From Bacteriovorax sp. (GTDB lineage: Bacteria; Bdellovibrionota; Bacteriovoracia; Bacteriovoracales; Bacteriovoracaceae): a DNA stretch of 64,000 nucleotides. This document shows, in pieces, positions 1 through 9,933 of the stretch; position 1 is the stretch's first letter; each line of letters starts with the position of its first letter. The translations under genes were made by a program, and so were the position numbers. The stretch covers positions 1-64,000 of the forward strand of contig JACMPM010000100.1 in NCBI GenBank assembly GCA_014377485.1. The letters run 5' to 3'. A model generated the notes under the pieces. The model searched no databases. It was not told the origin of the DNA and saw only the letters and a list, made by a program, of their open reading frames with translations.

Positions 1-254
1 CCATCGACACCTAAAGCGTAATTAATGTGAAATTGAGGAATCCATGGGATTTTCACACTTAATGCTTCTTGCATTCCTGGAATCGATTGATCGAACTTGC
101 AATAGAGAACTATTGTAAGCGCAAATGTAATGACGGTATTAATAAGGGCCCACCATTTCATTGCCGTTGTATTTTCCTTAGGAATACACAACACTCCAAC
201 TACTCCGATAATAGGCATCCACAAAATCCAGCTTAATAAATCTAAACCGTGCAC
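1..254 (-). CDS. nuoM: NADH-quinone oxidoreductase subunit M (N-terminal part, cut by window edge)
   Basis: The minus strand encodes a hydrophobic N-terminus beginning MHGLDLLSWILWMP and running to HINYALGVDG at the window edge. The GVDG motif after a periplasmic loop is typical of the antiporter-like complex I subunit NuoM. The start is GTG at 254, chosen because GAAGGAG lies about 7 bases upstream. It follows nuoL by 57 bases, as in the usual L-M order. Only about 84 residues are visible. Its expected role is proton translocation in the membrane arm of complex I. Confidence 0.85.
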   Translation of the reverse strand, partial: MHGLDLLSWILWMPIIGVVGVLCIPKENTTAMKWWALINTVITFALTIVLYCKFDQSIPGMQEALSVKIPWIPQFHINYALGVD

Positions 255-311
255 CGGTTGACTCCTTCTAAAAAGTTATTCTTTTTGAATCATTAGTATA
301 AAAACTTTTAA

Positions 312-2480
312 TTAAAAACTTAATTTCCAAACGTATCCTGCAAGTACAGCAATCAAAACAATGAAGTACAACTGAATTTTTCCAGACTGCACCCATCTTA
401 AGATAGTGTTCATTGCTCTTACACTCCACCCTGTACCATCAACCATACCGCTATCAATCACTGTATTATCAAACCAGCGTGAAACAGTATAAGCAAAACG
501 GTTTACCGCAGCCCACCCATCAACACCGTACTTGTCGTAAATTCCCATATCAAACCAAGCGAGAAAATTATTAAAAGGAATAAGTCCTTTTTGAATAATT
601 TTACCTATGTATAAATCATCAAAATAATATTTATTTTGAAGTGCTCGTCTCCAGCCTACAAAAGTTTGCGCCCACCAATCAGCGCTAATTGATTTTTTAA
701 CATACATTGAAAACGCAAGGAAAATACCAGCGAAAGCAATTATGACAGAAGCGATTGCACCGACATGATGGATATAATGTACATGGTGAGCAACTTCTTC
801 ACTCATTCCATGGTTCGGGTCATATTCTGCTTTTGGAAGTTCAAGTTTATCGCGTGTATCAACATCACCGAAATCTTCTGATTTGTATTCTGCATAGTGA
901 TGAAGGCTCTCAGCATCTGGTTTGTGAATTAAAGTAGAAAACCACTCATTTCTTGATCCAAAAAGATTCACTTCTCCCTGGCCAGTAAAAGATCCAGAAT
1001 AAAAAAGTCCAAGTGTGAATACCGAAAGAATTAAAAGTGGAATATTAGAATTCCATCCTAAATGTTCTTCATGTGCATGGTCGTATATGTGATGATCGCG
1101 TGGTTCACCCAGAAAAGTTAAAAACAACATTCTAAACATATAGAACGCAGTTAAAAGAGCTCCACCAAAGCCTAGTAATGCGACTGGAATATAAACTGGA
1201 TTATTGAATGCCATTACAAGGGCATCACCTAATATTCTATCTTTTGAAACAAATCCAGAGAAGAAAGGAACGCCCGCAATTGCAAAACAACAAAGCAACA
1301 TTGCAAAAAATGTATACGGTAGTTTTTTACGAAGGCCACCCATTTGTGGCATTTCCTGGCAATGAATAGAGTGAATAACTGAACCGGCAGATAAAAATAA
1401 ACACGCTTTAAAAACAGCGTGAGTTATAAGGTGCATGAAAGATGCATTGTATGATCCAACACCAATTCCAAGAACCATGTATCCAAGTTGAGAAATTGTA
1501 GAGTAGGCGAGAACTGCTTTTATATCTGTTTGTATAAGAGCGATGGTGGCTGCACCAAATGCGGTGATTGCGCCAATATATGCAATAAATGTTGTTAAAT
1601 GACCCAGCTCCATTAGCGGATACATTCTTAAAGAAAGATAAACTCCGGCCGCAACCATTGTAGCAGCATGGATTAAAGCAGAACATGGAGTTGGACCCCA
1701 CATCGCATCAGGCAACCATACTTGCAATGGAACCTGTGCCGACTTTCCCATCGTTCCCATGAAAATAGAAAATCCAGCCAACGTTGCAACCGGAACACCA
1801 ATCGAGAAAACGGAAATTGTAAGGCCGTTAAATTTTCCAGCTGCAATAGCATTATAGATATCTACAAAAGAAACATTTCCTACAACAGACCAGATTGCCA
1901 AGATTCCCAATAGGAAAAAAACATCTCCTACTCTAGTGGTCATAAAAGCTTTCATCGATGCGTTTCCAGCACCTTCTTTTTCGTAGTAGAAACCAATTAA
2001 TGAATAAGAACAAAAACCCATCAATTCCCAAAAAATAAATACTGATAAAAGATTGTCTGAGAGAACAAGTCCCAACATTGCCGATGTAAAGAGCGACATA
2101 TAGACAAAAAATCTTCCGAATCGAGGATCGTCATGCATATACCAAGTTGAGAAAACATGGATTAATGTAGCGACACCCGTAACCATCAAAAGCATTACTG
2201 AAGTCATGTTATCTATATAGATACCCATTTTAACTTCAAAAACATGTGAGCCTGAGCTTAAGTTAAACCATGGGAAAACTTTATGAATATGATACCCAAC
2301 TGAGTAAACATTCATAAAATCAAAAAAGATTCTTAGTGCAAACAAAAATGAAACAAAGATAGATCCGGTACTAATTGCGACTGCAAGTTTAGTAAACTTC
2401 TTAACAATAAACGCATTAATCACAAATGCGAAAAATGGCAACAGTACAATGGGTGCAATCGTCCAAAATGTATAATCCAT
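312..2480 (-). CDS. nuoL: NADH-quinone oxidoreductase subunit L
   Basis: This is a 722-residue polytopic protein of the complex I antiporter-like family. The conserved core is clear: GVATLIHVFSTWYM, FWELMGFCSYSLIGFYYE, and VPLQVWLPDAMWGPTPCSALIHAATMV, which carries the family's key charged and His residues. The usual long C-terminal lateral-helix region follows. It is about 100 residues longer than E. coli NuoL (613). Part of the extra length is a hydrophilic, His/Asp-rich loop at roughly residues 520-590. It should pump protons at the distal end of the membrane arm. It lies 24 bases after nuoK in a nuoA-H-J-K-L-M run. Confidence 0.96.
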   Translation of the reverse strand: MDYTFWTIAPIVLLPFFAFVINAFIVKKFTKLAVAISTGSIFVSFLFALRIFFDFMNVYSVGYHIHKVFPWFNLSSGSHVFEVKMGIYIDNMTSVMLLMVTGVATLIHVFSTWYMHDDPRFGRFFVYMSLFTSAMLGLVLSDNLLSVFIFWELMGFCSYSLIGFYYEKEGAGNASMKAFMTTRVGDVFFLLGILAIWSVVGNVSFVDIYNAIAAGKFNGLTISVFSIGVPVATLAGFSIFMGTMGKSAQVPLQVWLPDAMWGPTPCSALIHAATMVAAGVYLSLRMYPLMELGHLTTFIAYIGAITAFGAATIALIQTDIKAVLAYSTISQLGYMVLGIGVGSYNASFMHLITHAVFKACLFLSAGSVIHSIHCQEMPQMGGLRKKLPYTFFAMLLCCFAIAGVPFFSGFVSKDRILGDALVMAFNNPVYIPVALLGFGGALLTAFYMFRMLFLTFLGEPRDHHIYDHAHEEHLGWNSNIPLLILSVFTLGLFYSGSFTGQGEVNLFGSRNEWFSTLIHKPDAESLHHYAEYKSEDFGDVDTRDKLELPKAEYDPNHGMSEEVAHHVHYIHHVGAIASVIIAFAGIFLAFSMYVKKSISADWWAQTFVGWRRALQNKYYFDDLYIGKIIQKGLIPFNNFLAWFDMGIYDKYGVDGWAAVNRFAYTVSRWFDNTVIDSGMVDGTGWSVRAMNTILRWVQSGKIQLYFIVLIAVLAGYVWKLSF

Positions 2481-2504
2481 AGTCTCTATATCCTTACCAA
2501 TTCT

Positions 2505-2810
2505 TTAGTTTTGTAATGAAGCTGCATCATCTATATGAATACTTTCTCTCAATTGGAAAAATCTAATAACAATTCCAAGCCCAACTGCTGCTTCAGCTGC
2601 TGCCGTTACTATAATGAACAAACTCAAGATGTGACCATCAAGATTATTGTTTGAAAATTTCGTATAAGCTGCAAAATTAAGAGCTGATGCATTCAAAATA
2701 AGTTCAATTCCTAAAAGAATTGCAATGATATTTTTTCTTGCAATCATTACAAGAATTCCACATATAAAAAGTGCAAAAGAAATACCTAAGTATGAGCCTA
2801 AATTAATCAT
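2505..2810 (-). CDS. nuoK: NADH-quinone oxidoreductase subunit K
   Basis: This 101-residue protein has three membrane segments and matches NuoK in length and in the buried-Glu helices (LLGIELILNASALNF, AAAEAAVGLGIVI). Those Glu residues belong to the proton path of the complex I membrane arm. The ATG start overlaps the end of nuoJ by 8 bases and is preceded by AAGGAAAG, which indicates translational coupling. Confidence 0.95.
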   Translation of the reverse strand: MINLGSYLGISFALFICGILVMIARKNIIAILLGIELILNASALNFAAYTKFSNNNLDGHILSLFIIVTAAAEAAVGLGIVIRFFQLRESIHIDDAASLQN

Positions 2811-3342
2811 GTCTTTCTTTCCTTGGTCTAGAAATTACAGCCGCTCCAATTAAAGCTCCCAAAAGCATTACCGAAGAAATTTCAAAAGCAAGAATATGGT
2901 CCGTGGCAAGCAAGGTTCCAATTCTTTCTACGGTAGGTGCGTTAGCCGTTATTACAGCTGTAGTCGACTGATCTTTTAAAACATTGGCGATGATTTTTAG
3001 TACTATTAATGAAGCAAGAATAGCCGTGATTCCAGCAAAGAAATAAGTTTTTTTATTTCCCATTGCTGCGATTTTTTCTAATCCATAACGATTGATATTG
3101 TTTCCAGTACCACCAGTTAACATAATGGCAAACAACATAAGGATAACAACACCACCGGCGTAAACCACCAATTGAGTAGCTGCTAAAAAGTCAGCACCGA
3201 TACATGCGTAAAGACCTGCTACTCCAAAAAATGAAGCAAGAAGATAGATACATGCGTGCATTAAATTTTGGCTGTAAACAACAGCAATAGCTCCACCAAG
3301 TGTAAGTGCAGCCGATAATAAAAATAGTGTATTCGTGAACAC
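2803..3342 (-). CDS. nuoJ: NADH-quinone oxidoreductase subunit J
   Basis: This 179-residue protein has five predicted membrane helices. The NuoJ hallmarks are the N-terminal ALTLGGAIAVVYSQNLMHACIYLL and the following LVVYAGGVVILMLFAIML stretch, whose pi-bulge helix is central to complex I coupling. The start is GTG at 3342 with GGGAG upstream. It lies between nuoH and nuoK. The nuoI gene that usually separates nuoH and nuoJ is absent here. Confidence 0.94.
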   Translation of the reverse strand: MFTNTLFLLSAALTLGGAIAVVYSQNLMHACIYLLASFFGVAGLYACIGADFLAATQLVVYAGGVVILMLFAIMLTGGTGNNINRYGLEKIAAMGNKKTYFFAGITAILASLIVLKIIANVLKDQSTTAVITANAPTVERIGTLLATDHILAFEISSVMLLGALIGAAVISRPRKERHD

Positions 3343-3369
3343 AGCTAACTCCCTTTATATTTTCTCTTA

Positions 3370-4566
3370 TTAATGATGACCAGCAACCGTGGCTGCCGTT
3401 TCAAAAATAAGTGAATAAATTGATTTTCCATCAAATGCGTACATCCAAACTGCACAACCCAGAAGGTTAAAAATTGCAATTGGAGTTAAGTATTTCCAAC
3501 ATAGAGTCATAAGCTGATCTACTCTTAAACGAGGTAGAGTCCAGCGAACCCAAATGACGACATAATAAAGAGCGAAGGTTTTTGTGAAAAAAGCTCCCAT
3601 TTCAAGAAGTTGTCCGATGTTTTTAGCAAGCATTTCATCCATGCCTAATTTCTCAACTAAAATTGCACCAGTACCAAGATCGAACGGTACTTTGTATCCA
3701 CCTAAAAACAGTGCTGTTGCCACACCGCAAACAACAAAAACTTCGATGTATTCTGCTAGAGCAAAAAGACCAAATCTCATACCTGAATATTCTGTATGGT
3801 AACCAGAGACAAGTTCAGATTCCGCTTCTGGTAAGTCGAAAGGAGCTCTGTTTGTTTCTGCCAATGCAGCAATAAAAAATACAAAAAAACCGACAAAGGC
3901 AAATGGATTATGAAAAAGGTACCATTCTTGAGGCATTCCACCCTGTCCGCCAATCAATGTTCCCATTGAAAGACCACCGGCCAATAATACAATAGAGATG
4001 ATTGTTATAGTCGCGGGAATTTCATATGAAATAATTTGAGAAGCACCTCTCATCCCACCAAGCATTGACCATTTTGAGTTAGAAGCATATCCACCGAGGA
4101 AAACTCCAACTCCAACCAATGAAGCCATACCTACAAGATAAAAAATACCTACGTTTAGATCAGCTAATATAAATCCACTTGAAAATGGAATAACTGCAAG
4201 GGTTGCAAAAACTCCAACCAAACAAAGAAATGGAGCAAGCATAAAAGTGAATCTATCTGCGCCTGATGGAATGATGTCTTCTTTTAAGATCATCTTCACT
4301 CCGTCAGCTAAGAATTGAAGAATTCCATAAGGCCCAACACGGTTTGGTCCAATACGCATTTGAAGATCTGCAGAAATTTTTCTTTCGGCATAAGTACCAA
4401 GTCCACCGATTGTTGACATGACACCAACAACGATTAAACAGGCAACCAAAAATATAACAAAAGCTACCAGTGAAGATGCATCAAAACCTAAAGCTTTTGT
4501 AAGCCAAGAAATGGCGTTAGTAAGTTCTTTAGATTGTGAAAGATAGGTGACTACAGTTGAGTTCAT
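3370..4566 (-). CDS. nuoH: NADH-quinone oxidoreductase subunit H
   Basis: This is a 398-residue, eight-helix quinone-site subunit of complex I. Recognisable signatures are AERKISADLQMRIGPNRVGPYG near residue 60, the acidic AALAETNRAPFDLPEAESELV loop that lines the quinone pathway, and YHTEYSGMRFGLFALAEY. At 398 residues it is longer than E. coli NuoH (325), with an extended N-terminus. Its ATG start overlaps the nuoA stop by one base. It is directly joined to nuoA, with no peripheral-arm genes between them. Confidence 0.96.
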   Translation of the reverse strand: MNSTVVTYLSQSKELTNAISWLTKALGFDASSLVAFVIFLVACLIVVGVMSTIGGLGTYAERKISADLQMRIGPNRVGPYGILQFLADGVKMILKEDIIPSGADRFTFMLAPFLCLVGVFATLAVIPFSSGFILADLNVGIFYLVGMASLVGVGVFLGGYASNSKWSMLGGMRGASQIISYEIPATITIISIVLLAGGLSMGTLIGGQGGMPQEWYLFHNPFAFVGFFVFFIAALAETNRAPFDLPEAESELVSGYHTEYSGMRFGLFALAEYIEVFVVCGVATALFLGGYKVPFDLGTGAILVEKLGMDEMLAKNIGQLLEMGAFFTKTFALYYVVIWVRWTLPRLRVDQLMTLCWKYLTPIAIFNLLGCAVWMYAFDGKSIYSLIFETAATVAGHH

Positions 4567-4991
4567 TACTTATCCTTTTTCGCGTAATTAGCTTGAGAAT
4601 GAAAGCTCTTAATCCAGTCAAGGTCGCCTTTTTTCCAACAGTAAACAAGTCCGGCCACAAGAATTAAAACGAAACTGAAAACTGAAACTAAAAGTGTTCC
4701 ACCAAGTCCAATTTGAGTGAATTTTTTAAAAACTGCTGCAACTGGAAACATTAAAGCGCTTTCAACATCAAAAATAATGAATACAAGTGCGATAACGTAA
4801 AACCTTACGTTAAAGTTGGCCCAAGCTGAACCAATAGGCTCTTCGCCACACTCGTAAGCTGTTTCTTTGAGTTTGTTAGGGTTATGAGGACGAATCAATC
4901 CTCCCAATAGAAGTGATCCACCGGCCACAAGCATAGCGAGCGCAATTAAAATTACGACGGGCATGTAGACGTCTAGATTAAATGTCGACAT
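4566..4991 (-). CDS. nuoA: NADH-quinone oxidoreductase subunit A
   Basis: This three-helix complex I subunit contains the typical KETAYECGEEPIGSAW loop and FNVRFYVIALVFIIFDVESALMFP, which are diagnostic for NuoA. I place the start at ATG 4991 (MSTFNLDVYMP). GGAG lies just upstream, and the further upstream in-frame codons give 29 residues with no family resemblance. It is the first gene of a leftward run that diverges from mfd across about 100 bases, so the nuo promoter is probably in that interval. Confidence 0.94.
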   Translation of the reverse strand: MSTFNLDVYMPVVILIALAMLVAGGSLLLGGLIRPHNPNKLKETAYECGEEPIGSAWANFNVRFYVIALVFIIFDVESALMFPVAAVFKKFTQIGLGGTLLVSVFSFVLILVAGLVYCWKKGDLDWIKSFHSQANYAKKDK

Positions 4992-5091
4992 CTGATCTCC
5001 GAGATAAAAAATCCAATTTTTTAGTTTTCTTAGATTACATGAAAATATATTATCTTGGAAATAGTTAATTTCGTTCAAGACGATTGTTCAT

Positions 5092-8000
5092 ATGAGTCAC
5101 TTCAATTCACTGCTTCAAAGAATTTTTAATTGGGATGAACATGGTTCATCTCAATTGCATATTTATGGCACCAACATGGAGCAGTGGGCTTTTATCCTCA
5201 ATATTTTCTTGCAGGAAAGTCCGCAATTACTTTTAAAAAAATCTCATTTAATTATCACTTCCTCCAATGACGAAGCCGAAGAATTGTCTCAAACGTTGCA
5301 AGGTGTTGATGTTCTTTTTTATCCAGGACTTGACGCTTCTCCGTATAGTGGAGTAATTTCGTCGGAAAAAAGTTTCTATGATCGTCTTGAAGTTTTAAGC
5401 CGTTTAAATAAATTTAAGGCCACAAAAAATAATTTTATTTTAATTACATCGTTTGAAGCTTTGTCCCTAAAGATGCCTCCTCCGCAATTTTTCAATGAAT
5501 TTAGTTTTAATTTATTGATTGATGACATCATTGCACCCATTGAACTAGCAAAAAAATTAGTTGGATTGGGCTATTCTTCAGTAACTTCCGTTGAAGAACC
5601 GGGAACATTTATTCAAAAAGGGCAGATTTTCGATCTTTATCCAGTAGGATCTGCGCCTGTTCGGCTTGCTTATTTTGATGATTTGATTGAATCAATTCAT
5701 GAAATCGATTTAGATACACAAAAATCGATCAAAGAAAATGCATTAACCTCGGTTACAATTGCTCCGGCCGCTGGAATTTTTTCAACACACGACTTCCCTG
5801 TAACTTTAAGAGAAAACTTACCCCAATTCGGACCTAGTTTAAAAAATAAATTTGAATTTAGAAAAGCTCTGTTTGCTAGACTTTCTGAAGGACAATTATT
5901 TGAAAACTATCCTGTTTATATTCCTCTTTTTTTTAAACAAGCGGCGACTCTATTTGATTTTTTTAACATCGACGATTGTATAGTATCTGTTTTAAATGCC
6001 AACGAAACACATCGAAGTTTTTTAGAACTTACAGAAACTTTAAGAGTTGAGTTTGAAAACGAAGAAGAGAGCTTGAAGAGTGAGAATATTTTACCGCACT
6101 TTGAACATCTCTATGATTTTTCCTTTTTTCAAGAACTCGAAAAGAAAAAAGTGATCATGGTAGATCAGCTTAATATAAGTATGAATTTTGGTGAAATATC
6201 TGATGCAATTGATTTAAGACTGATAAAAACCAAAACGTTTCTTAATCAATTTGTAAATCCAGCTCTTACAAAACCAGAATATATAAAAGCATCTCTCAGT
6301 TTTTTAAAAAAGCATTTTGAATTTCAAGGAAATGTTTATTTTTCATCTTATAGCGAGTCATCCAAAGCTGAAATCCTGCACCTCATTGAATTACAAGATT
6401 ACCCGGGAGACTTAAAATCTAGAATTGAATTTCTTCCTTTTAAAGTAACTGAAGGATTTTATTACGAAGGAGAAAAATTTCTCATCATGACTGATGGTGA
6501 TTTGTTTGCGGCTAAAAAAACCAAAGTTCAAAAAAGTTCTAAGGTTGACCTGGATCTTTTTGCAGAACAAATTGCAACACTTAAAGTTGGAGATTATGTC
6601 ATCCACAGCGAGTATGGTGTTGGTGAATATCTCGGACTTGAAGCTCTTAATATAGCTGGGGATAAAACTGATTTTTTAGTCTTAAAATACGCTGAAAACG
6701 ATAAAGTTTACGTTCCCGTTTATAAACTCAACCAGATTCAAAAACACGCTGACTCTCATACCGGATTAAAGAAGGACAGTCTTCGCACCAATAAGTTTCA
6801 ACTTTTAAAAGCACGTGCTAGGACATCCGCCAAAGTGCTTGCCTTTGATCTTTTAAAACTCCAGGCAGAACGTCAATCCTCTGTTGCGTATGCTTTTTCT
6901 GAACCAGATCATCTTTATAAAGAATTTGAACTGGCATTTCCCTTTGAAGAAACTCCCGATCAGGCACGGGCCATTGAAGAAGTACTCGAAGCTATGCAAA
7001 AACCACTTCCAATGGATTTTTTAGTTTGCGGAGACGTGGGGTTCGGAAAAACAGAAGTTGCCATGCGTGCAGCTTTTAAAGCAGTAGAAGATAAAAAACA
7101 AGTTGCTGTCTTGGTTCCAACTACCATCTTGGCATTGCAACACTTTAATTCTTTTACTAAACGATTTAAAGAATTTCCAGTTCGCATAGAATTTATCTCT
7201 CGCTTTAAATCTCCAAAAGAATCTAAGGAAATTCTAGCAAAAGCTGAAAGGGGTGAAATTGATATTTTAATTGGAACTCATAAGCTTTTATCAGATAAGT
7301 TAAAATTCTATGATCTCGGCCTGGTCATTGTCGATGAAGAACAACGCTTTGGTGTCGGTCATAAAGAAAAATTAAAATTAATGAAAGCTTCCGTAGATTT
7401 TTTAACTTTAACCGCAACACCAATCCCACGCACACTTCAAATGGCTTTTTTGGGATTGCGAGATCTCTCACTAATAAAGACAGCTCCACCTAGACGTCAG
7501 TCCATAAAAACATATGTTATTAAGGAGGACGATCTTACTATTCAAACTGCAATTCAAAAAGAGTTACAAAGAGGTGGGCAAGTTTTCGTTGTACATAATA
7601 AAGTTCACGATATTGAAGAATATACTGCTTCTATTCGAGAACTTGTTCCTGAAGCAAAGATTACTTTTGCTCACGGACAAATGGGCGAGAGAGAACTTGA
7701 GGACCGAATAAATTCTTTTTATAATGGCGCTTACCAGGTTTTAGTTGCCACAACGATTATTGAATCGGGAATTGATATTCCAAACGCCAACACAATGATC
7801 ATCGATCGCGCTGATACCTACGGACTTTCTCAGCTTCACCAATTGCGTGGAAGGATTGGTAGATCTGATAAGAAAGCTTACGCCTATTTTGTCATTCCTC
7901 GTATGCGAGAAATTTCTTCAGTGGCACAAAAACGTCTACATGCTCTTCAAACATACGCTGAAATGGGCTCGGGTTTTAATATCGCCTCAGTTGATCTAGA

Positions 8001-8586
8001 AATTAGAGGGGCGGGTGATATATTAGGTGGATCTCAATCTGGTCATATCGAAGCAGTTGGACTTGAGCTATATATGGAGCTTTTAAAAGACGCTATCCAT
8101 GAAATTAAAGGTGAAAAGAAAATCCTCAAAAAGGACATCGAAATTCTTACTCCTTTTCCAGCTTTCATACCCAATCATTATATAAGTGATCCTGGCGAGC
8201 GATTAAAACAATACAAACGTTTATCAAATTGTGAAACTATTGATTTACTTGAAAAAATTAGAGATGAATTCCAAGACGTGTATGGTTTATTTAGTGAAGA
8301 ACTATCAAATTTATTTGTTGTTTTAGAAACAAGAATTCATTTACAGACTCTCGGTCTAAAATCTGTGCAAGTCGGCGGAACGGCAATTACCCTAAAATTC
8401 GACCGCGGTTTTTTAGAATCGAGTCCAGAGCTGCGTGATCGTGTCGTAGGTTTCTTTATTTCTCGTCCAAAGATTTATCAATTTACTCCAGATTATCGAG
8501 TTATTTATAATCATAAAACCAACGTTTCTCAAAACGATTTACTCAAGTTTGCTAAAGATATTTCTCAGCAAATATTTCCATCTTAG
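5092..8586 (+). CDS. mfd: Transcription-repair coupling factor
   Basis: This 1164-residue Mfd removes RNA polymerase stalled at lesions and recruits UvrA. Order of parts: an N-terminal UvrB-like region (about 1-480); the RNA-polymerase-interacting domain beginning KVGDYVIHSEYGVGEY; a RecG-like translocase with Walker A GDVGFGKTE and Walker B DEEQRFGV; helicase motifs such as TATPIPRTLQMA and QLRGRIGRSD; and a C-terminal TRCF domain. The length is normal. The ATG has no clear Shine-Dalgarno sequence. Its partner uvrA lies 3.5 kb downstream on the same strand. Confidence 0.97.
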   Translation: MSHFNSLLQRIFNWDEHGSSQLHIYGTNMEQWAFILNIFLQESPQLLLKKSHLIITSSNDEAEELSQTLQGVDVLFYPGLDASPYSGVISSEKSFYDRLEVLSRLNKFKATKNNFILITSFEALSLKMPPPQFFNEFSFNLLIDDIIAPIELAKKLVGLGYSSVTSVEEPGTFIQKGQIFDLYPVGSAPVRLAYFDDLIESIHEIDLDTQKSIKENALTSVTIAPAAGIFSTHDFPVTLRENLPQFGPSLKNKFEFRKALFARLSEGQLFENYPVYIPLFFKQAATLFDFFNIDDCIVSVLNANETHRSFLELTETLRVEFENEEESLKSENILPHFEHLYDFSFFQELEKKKVIMVDQLNISMNFGEISDAIDLRLIKTKTFLNQFVNPALTKPEYIKASLSFLKKHFEFQGNVYFSSYSESSKAEILHLIELQDYPGDLKSRIEFLPFKVTEGFYYEGEKFLIMTDGDLFAAKKTKVQKSSKVDLDLFAEQIATLKVGDYVIHSEYGVGEYLGLEALNIAGDKTDFLVLKYAENDKVYVPVYKLNQIQKHADSHTGLKKDSLRTNKFQLLKARARTSAKVLAFDLLKLQAERQSSVAYAFSEPDHLYKEFELAFPFEETPDQARAIEEVLEAMQKPLPMDFLVCGDVGFGKTEVAMRAAFKAVEDKKQVAVLVPTTILALQHFNSFTKRFKEFPVRIEFISRFKSPKESKEILAKAERGEIDILIGTHKLLSDKLKFYDLGLVIVDEEQRFGVGHKEKLKLMKASVDFLTLTATPIPRTLQMAFLGLRDLSLIKTAPPRRQSIKTYVIKEDDLTIQTAIQKELQRGGQVFVVHNKVHDIEEYTASIRELVPEAKITFAHGQMGERELEDRINSFYNGAYQVLVATTIIESGIDIPNANTMIIDRADTYGLSQLHQLRGRIGRSDKKAYAYFVIPRMREISSVAQKRLHALQTYAEMGSGFNIASVDLEIRGAGDILGGSQSGHIEAVGLELYMELLKDAIHEIKGEKKILKKDIEILTPFPAFIPNHYISDPGERLKQYKRLSNCETIDLLEKIRDEFQDVYGLFSEELSNLFVVLETRIHLQTLGLKSVQVGGTAITLKFDRGFLESSPELRDRVVGFFISRPKIYQFTPDYRVIYNHKTNVSQNDLLKFAKDISQQIFPS

Positions 8587-8687
8587 TGATTTTGTTCTTC
8601 CTAATTTTAATTATCTGCTATCATAAAATTGTATCAAACTAAATTAGACGTTTTAGAATAACTTTTCTAGGAATAATCAGGAATCAA

Positions 8688-9509
8688 ATGATGAAAAAAT
8701 CAAACCTTTTAGTAGCCGCTACATTCCTCATTTCATTTTCAGCTCTTGCACAGACAACTGATCCAGTTGTTGCAACTGTTAATGGGGTAGAGATCAAAAA
8801 AACACAATTAGACCAGGCATTCGAGCAAAACTTGATGTTTGTTTCAGATAAAATTGTTACGAAAGAAAAAGTTCTTAACGACATTATCAATAGAGAAATT
8901 GGAATTAAAAAAGCTAAAGAAGCCAAACTCAATGATGATCCGGTTGTTAAAGCAAAAATGGAAGATGTTCTCTACCATGCTCAAATTTCAAAAGATTTAG
9001 AAAAAAAACTTCAGGGAATTTTAGTTACAGATAAAGAAGCTCAAGACTATTACGCTAAAAATAAAGAATACAGAACTGCACATATCCTTTTTAGAATTAG
9101 AGTAAGCCCTGAAAAAGAAGAAGTTCAAGAAGCAACTAAAAAAGCACTTGAAGTTTATAAACAACTTCAAGCAAAACCACAATTATGGCCAGAGTTAGCT
9201 AATAAATATTCTCAAAGTTCAACTGCACCGTCCGGTGGGGACTTGGGATATCTTCCAGCCATTAAATATGCACCAGAATACTTCAAAGCAATCAATGGAA
9301 AACCAAATGGTCACATTACTTCACCCGTAAGAACTCAATTTGGATTACACATAGTTAAAGTTCTTGGCGTTCACGAATGGAAAGAAGTAGATCCAGCAAT
9401 CTATAAGAAAATTATCTATGACCAAAAACGTGACAAAATCCTTGAAGAATATTTTGCTGATGGCCGCAAAAGCGCACAAATTAAAATTAATAAACAATAT
9501 TTAAAATAA
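8688..9509 (+). CDS. Periplasmic parvulin-type peptidyl-prolyl isomerase
   Basis: A 273-residue exported protein with a signal peptide that ends near SFSALAQT. It then has a SurA/PpiD-like helical N-domain and a parvulin rotamase domain at about residues 125-225. The rotamase motifs are YRTAHILFRIRV, SGGDLGYLP and FGLHIVKV. It should isomerise prolyl bonds or act as a chaperone during envelope protein folding. Two ATGs in tandem (8688, 8691) follow AGGAAT. A small lipoprotein gene follows after 10 bases and is probably co-transcribed. Confidence 0.9.
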   Translation: MMKKSNLLVAATFLISFSALAQTTDPVVATVNGVEIKKTQLDQAFEQNLMFVSDKIVTKEKVLNDIINREIGIKKAKEAKLNDDPVVKAKMEDVLYHAQISKDLEKKLQGILVTDKEAQDYYAKNKEYRTAHILFRIRVSPEKEEVQEATKKALEVYKQLQAKPQLWPELANKYSQSSTAPSGGDLGYLPAIKYAPEYFKAINGKPNGHITSPVRTQFGLHIVKVLGVHEWKEVDPAIYKKIIYDQKRDKILEEYFADGRKSAQIKINKQYLK

Positions 9510-9519
9510 TACTAAAACA

Positions 9520-9933
9520 ATGAAAAAGACTCTGTTGCTTTTAGCTTCATTATTTCTATTAAATTCATGCGCTGGCTATCCTGATGTACGCCCCGGAGAA
9601 GACGGCGTACACAGGGTGGTAATCCCAACTGACGATGTCGAAGTGGCAAATCGAAGCGCAATCAGACAATCAAATAATTACTGTGAAGAATTTCAAAAGA
9701 AAGCCTATTTTCTTACTGAAACAAAAAAATATTCAGGAAGTATCGACGAGAACACCTACAATACAGGTAAAGGAATTTCAAAAGCTGCTAAAATATTTGG
9801 TGGTGGAATCCTCGCTTCTTCTGATAGCAAAAACCAACAACAAACTGGTAAAACGGTAGGACTTGGTGGTCTGGCCATGGATGAAGCATTGGGTAAAGGC
9901 TACACCGTCGAAATGAAATTTAAGTGTCACTAA
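9520..9933 (+). CDS. Small putative lipoprotein
   Basis: This 137-residue protein has a hydrophobic leader and a lipobox LNSC, giving a lipidated Cys at residue 17. The mature part contains two further Cys residues (positions near 55 and 136), so a disulfide is possible. It also has a central Gly/Ala-rich stretch (GKGISKAAKIFGGGILAS) that could contact membrane. I do not recognise the family. It lies 10 bases after the parvulin gene, so an envelope role is likely. What that role is cannot be told from sequence. Confidence 0.72.
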   Translation: MKKTLLLLASLFLLNSCAGYPDVRPGEDGVHRVVIPTDDVEVANRSAIRQSNNYCEEFQKKAYFLTETKKYSGSIDENTYNTGKGISKAAKIFGGGILASSDSKNQQQTGKTVGLGGLAMDEALGKGYTVEMKFKCH

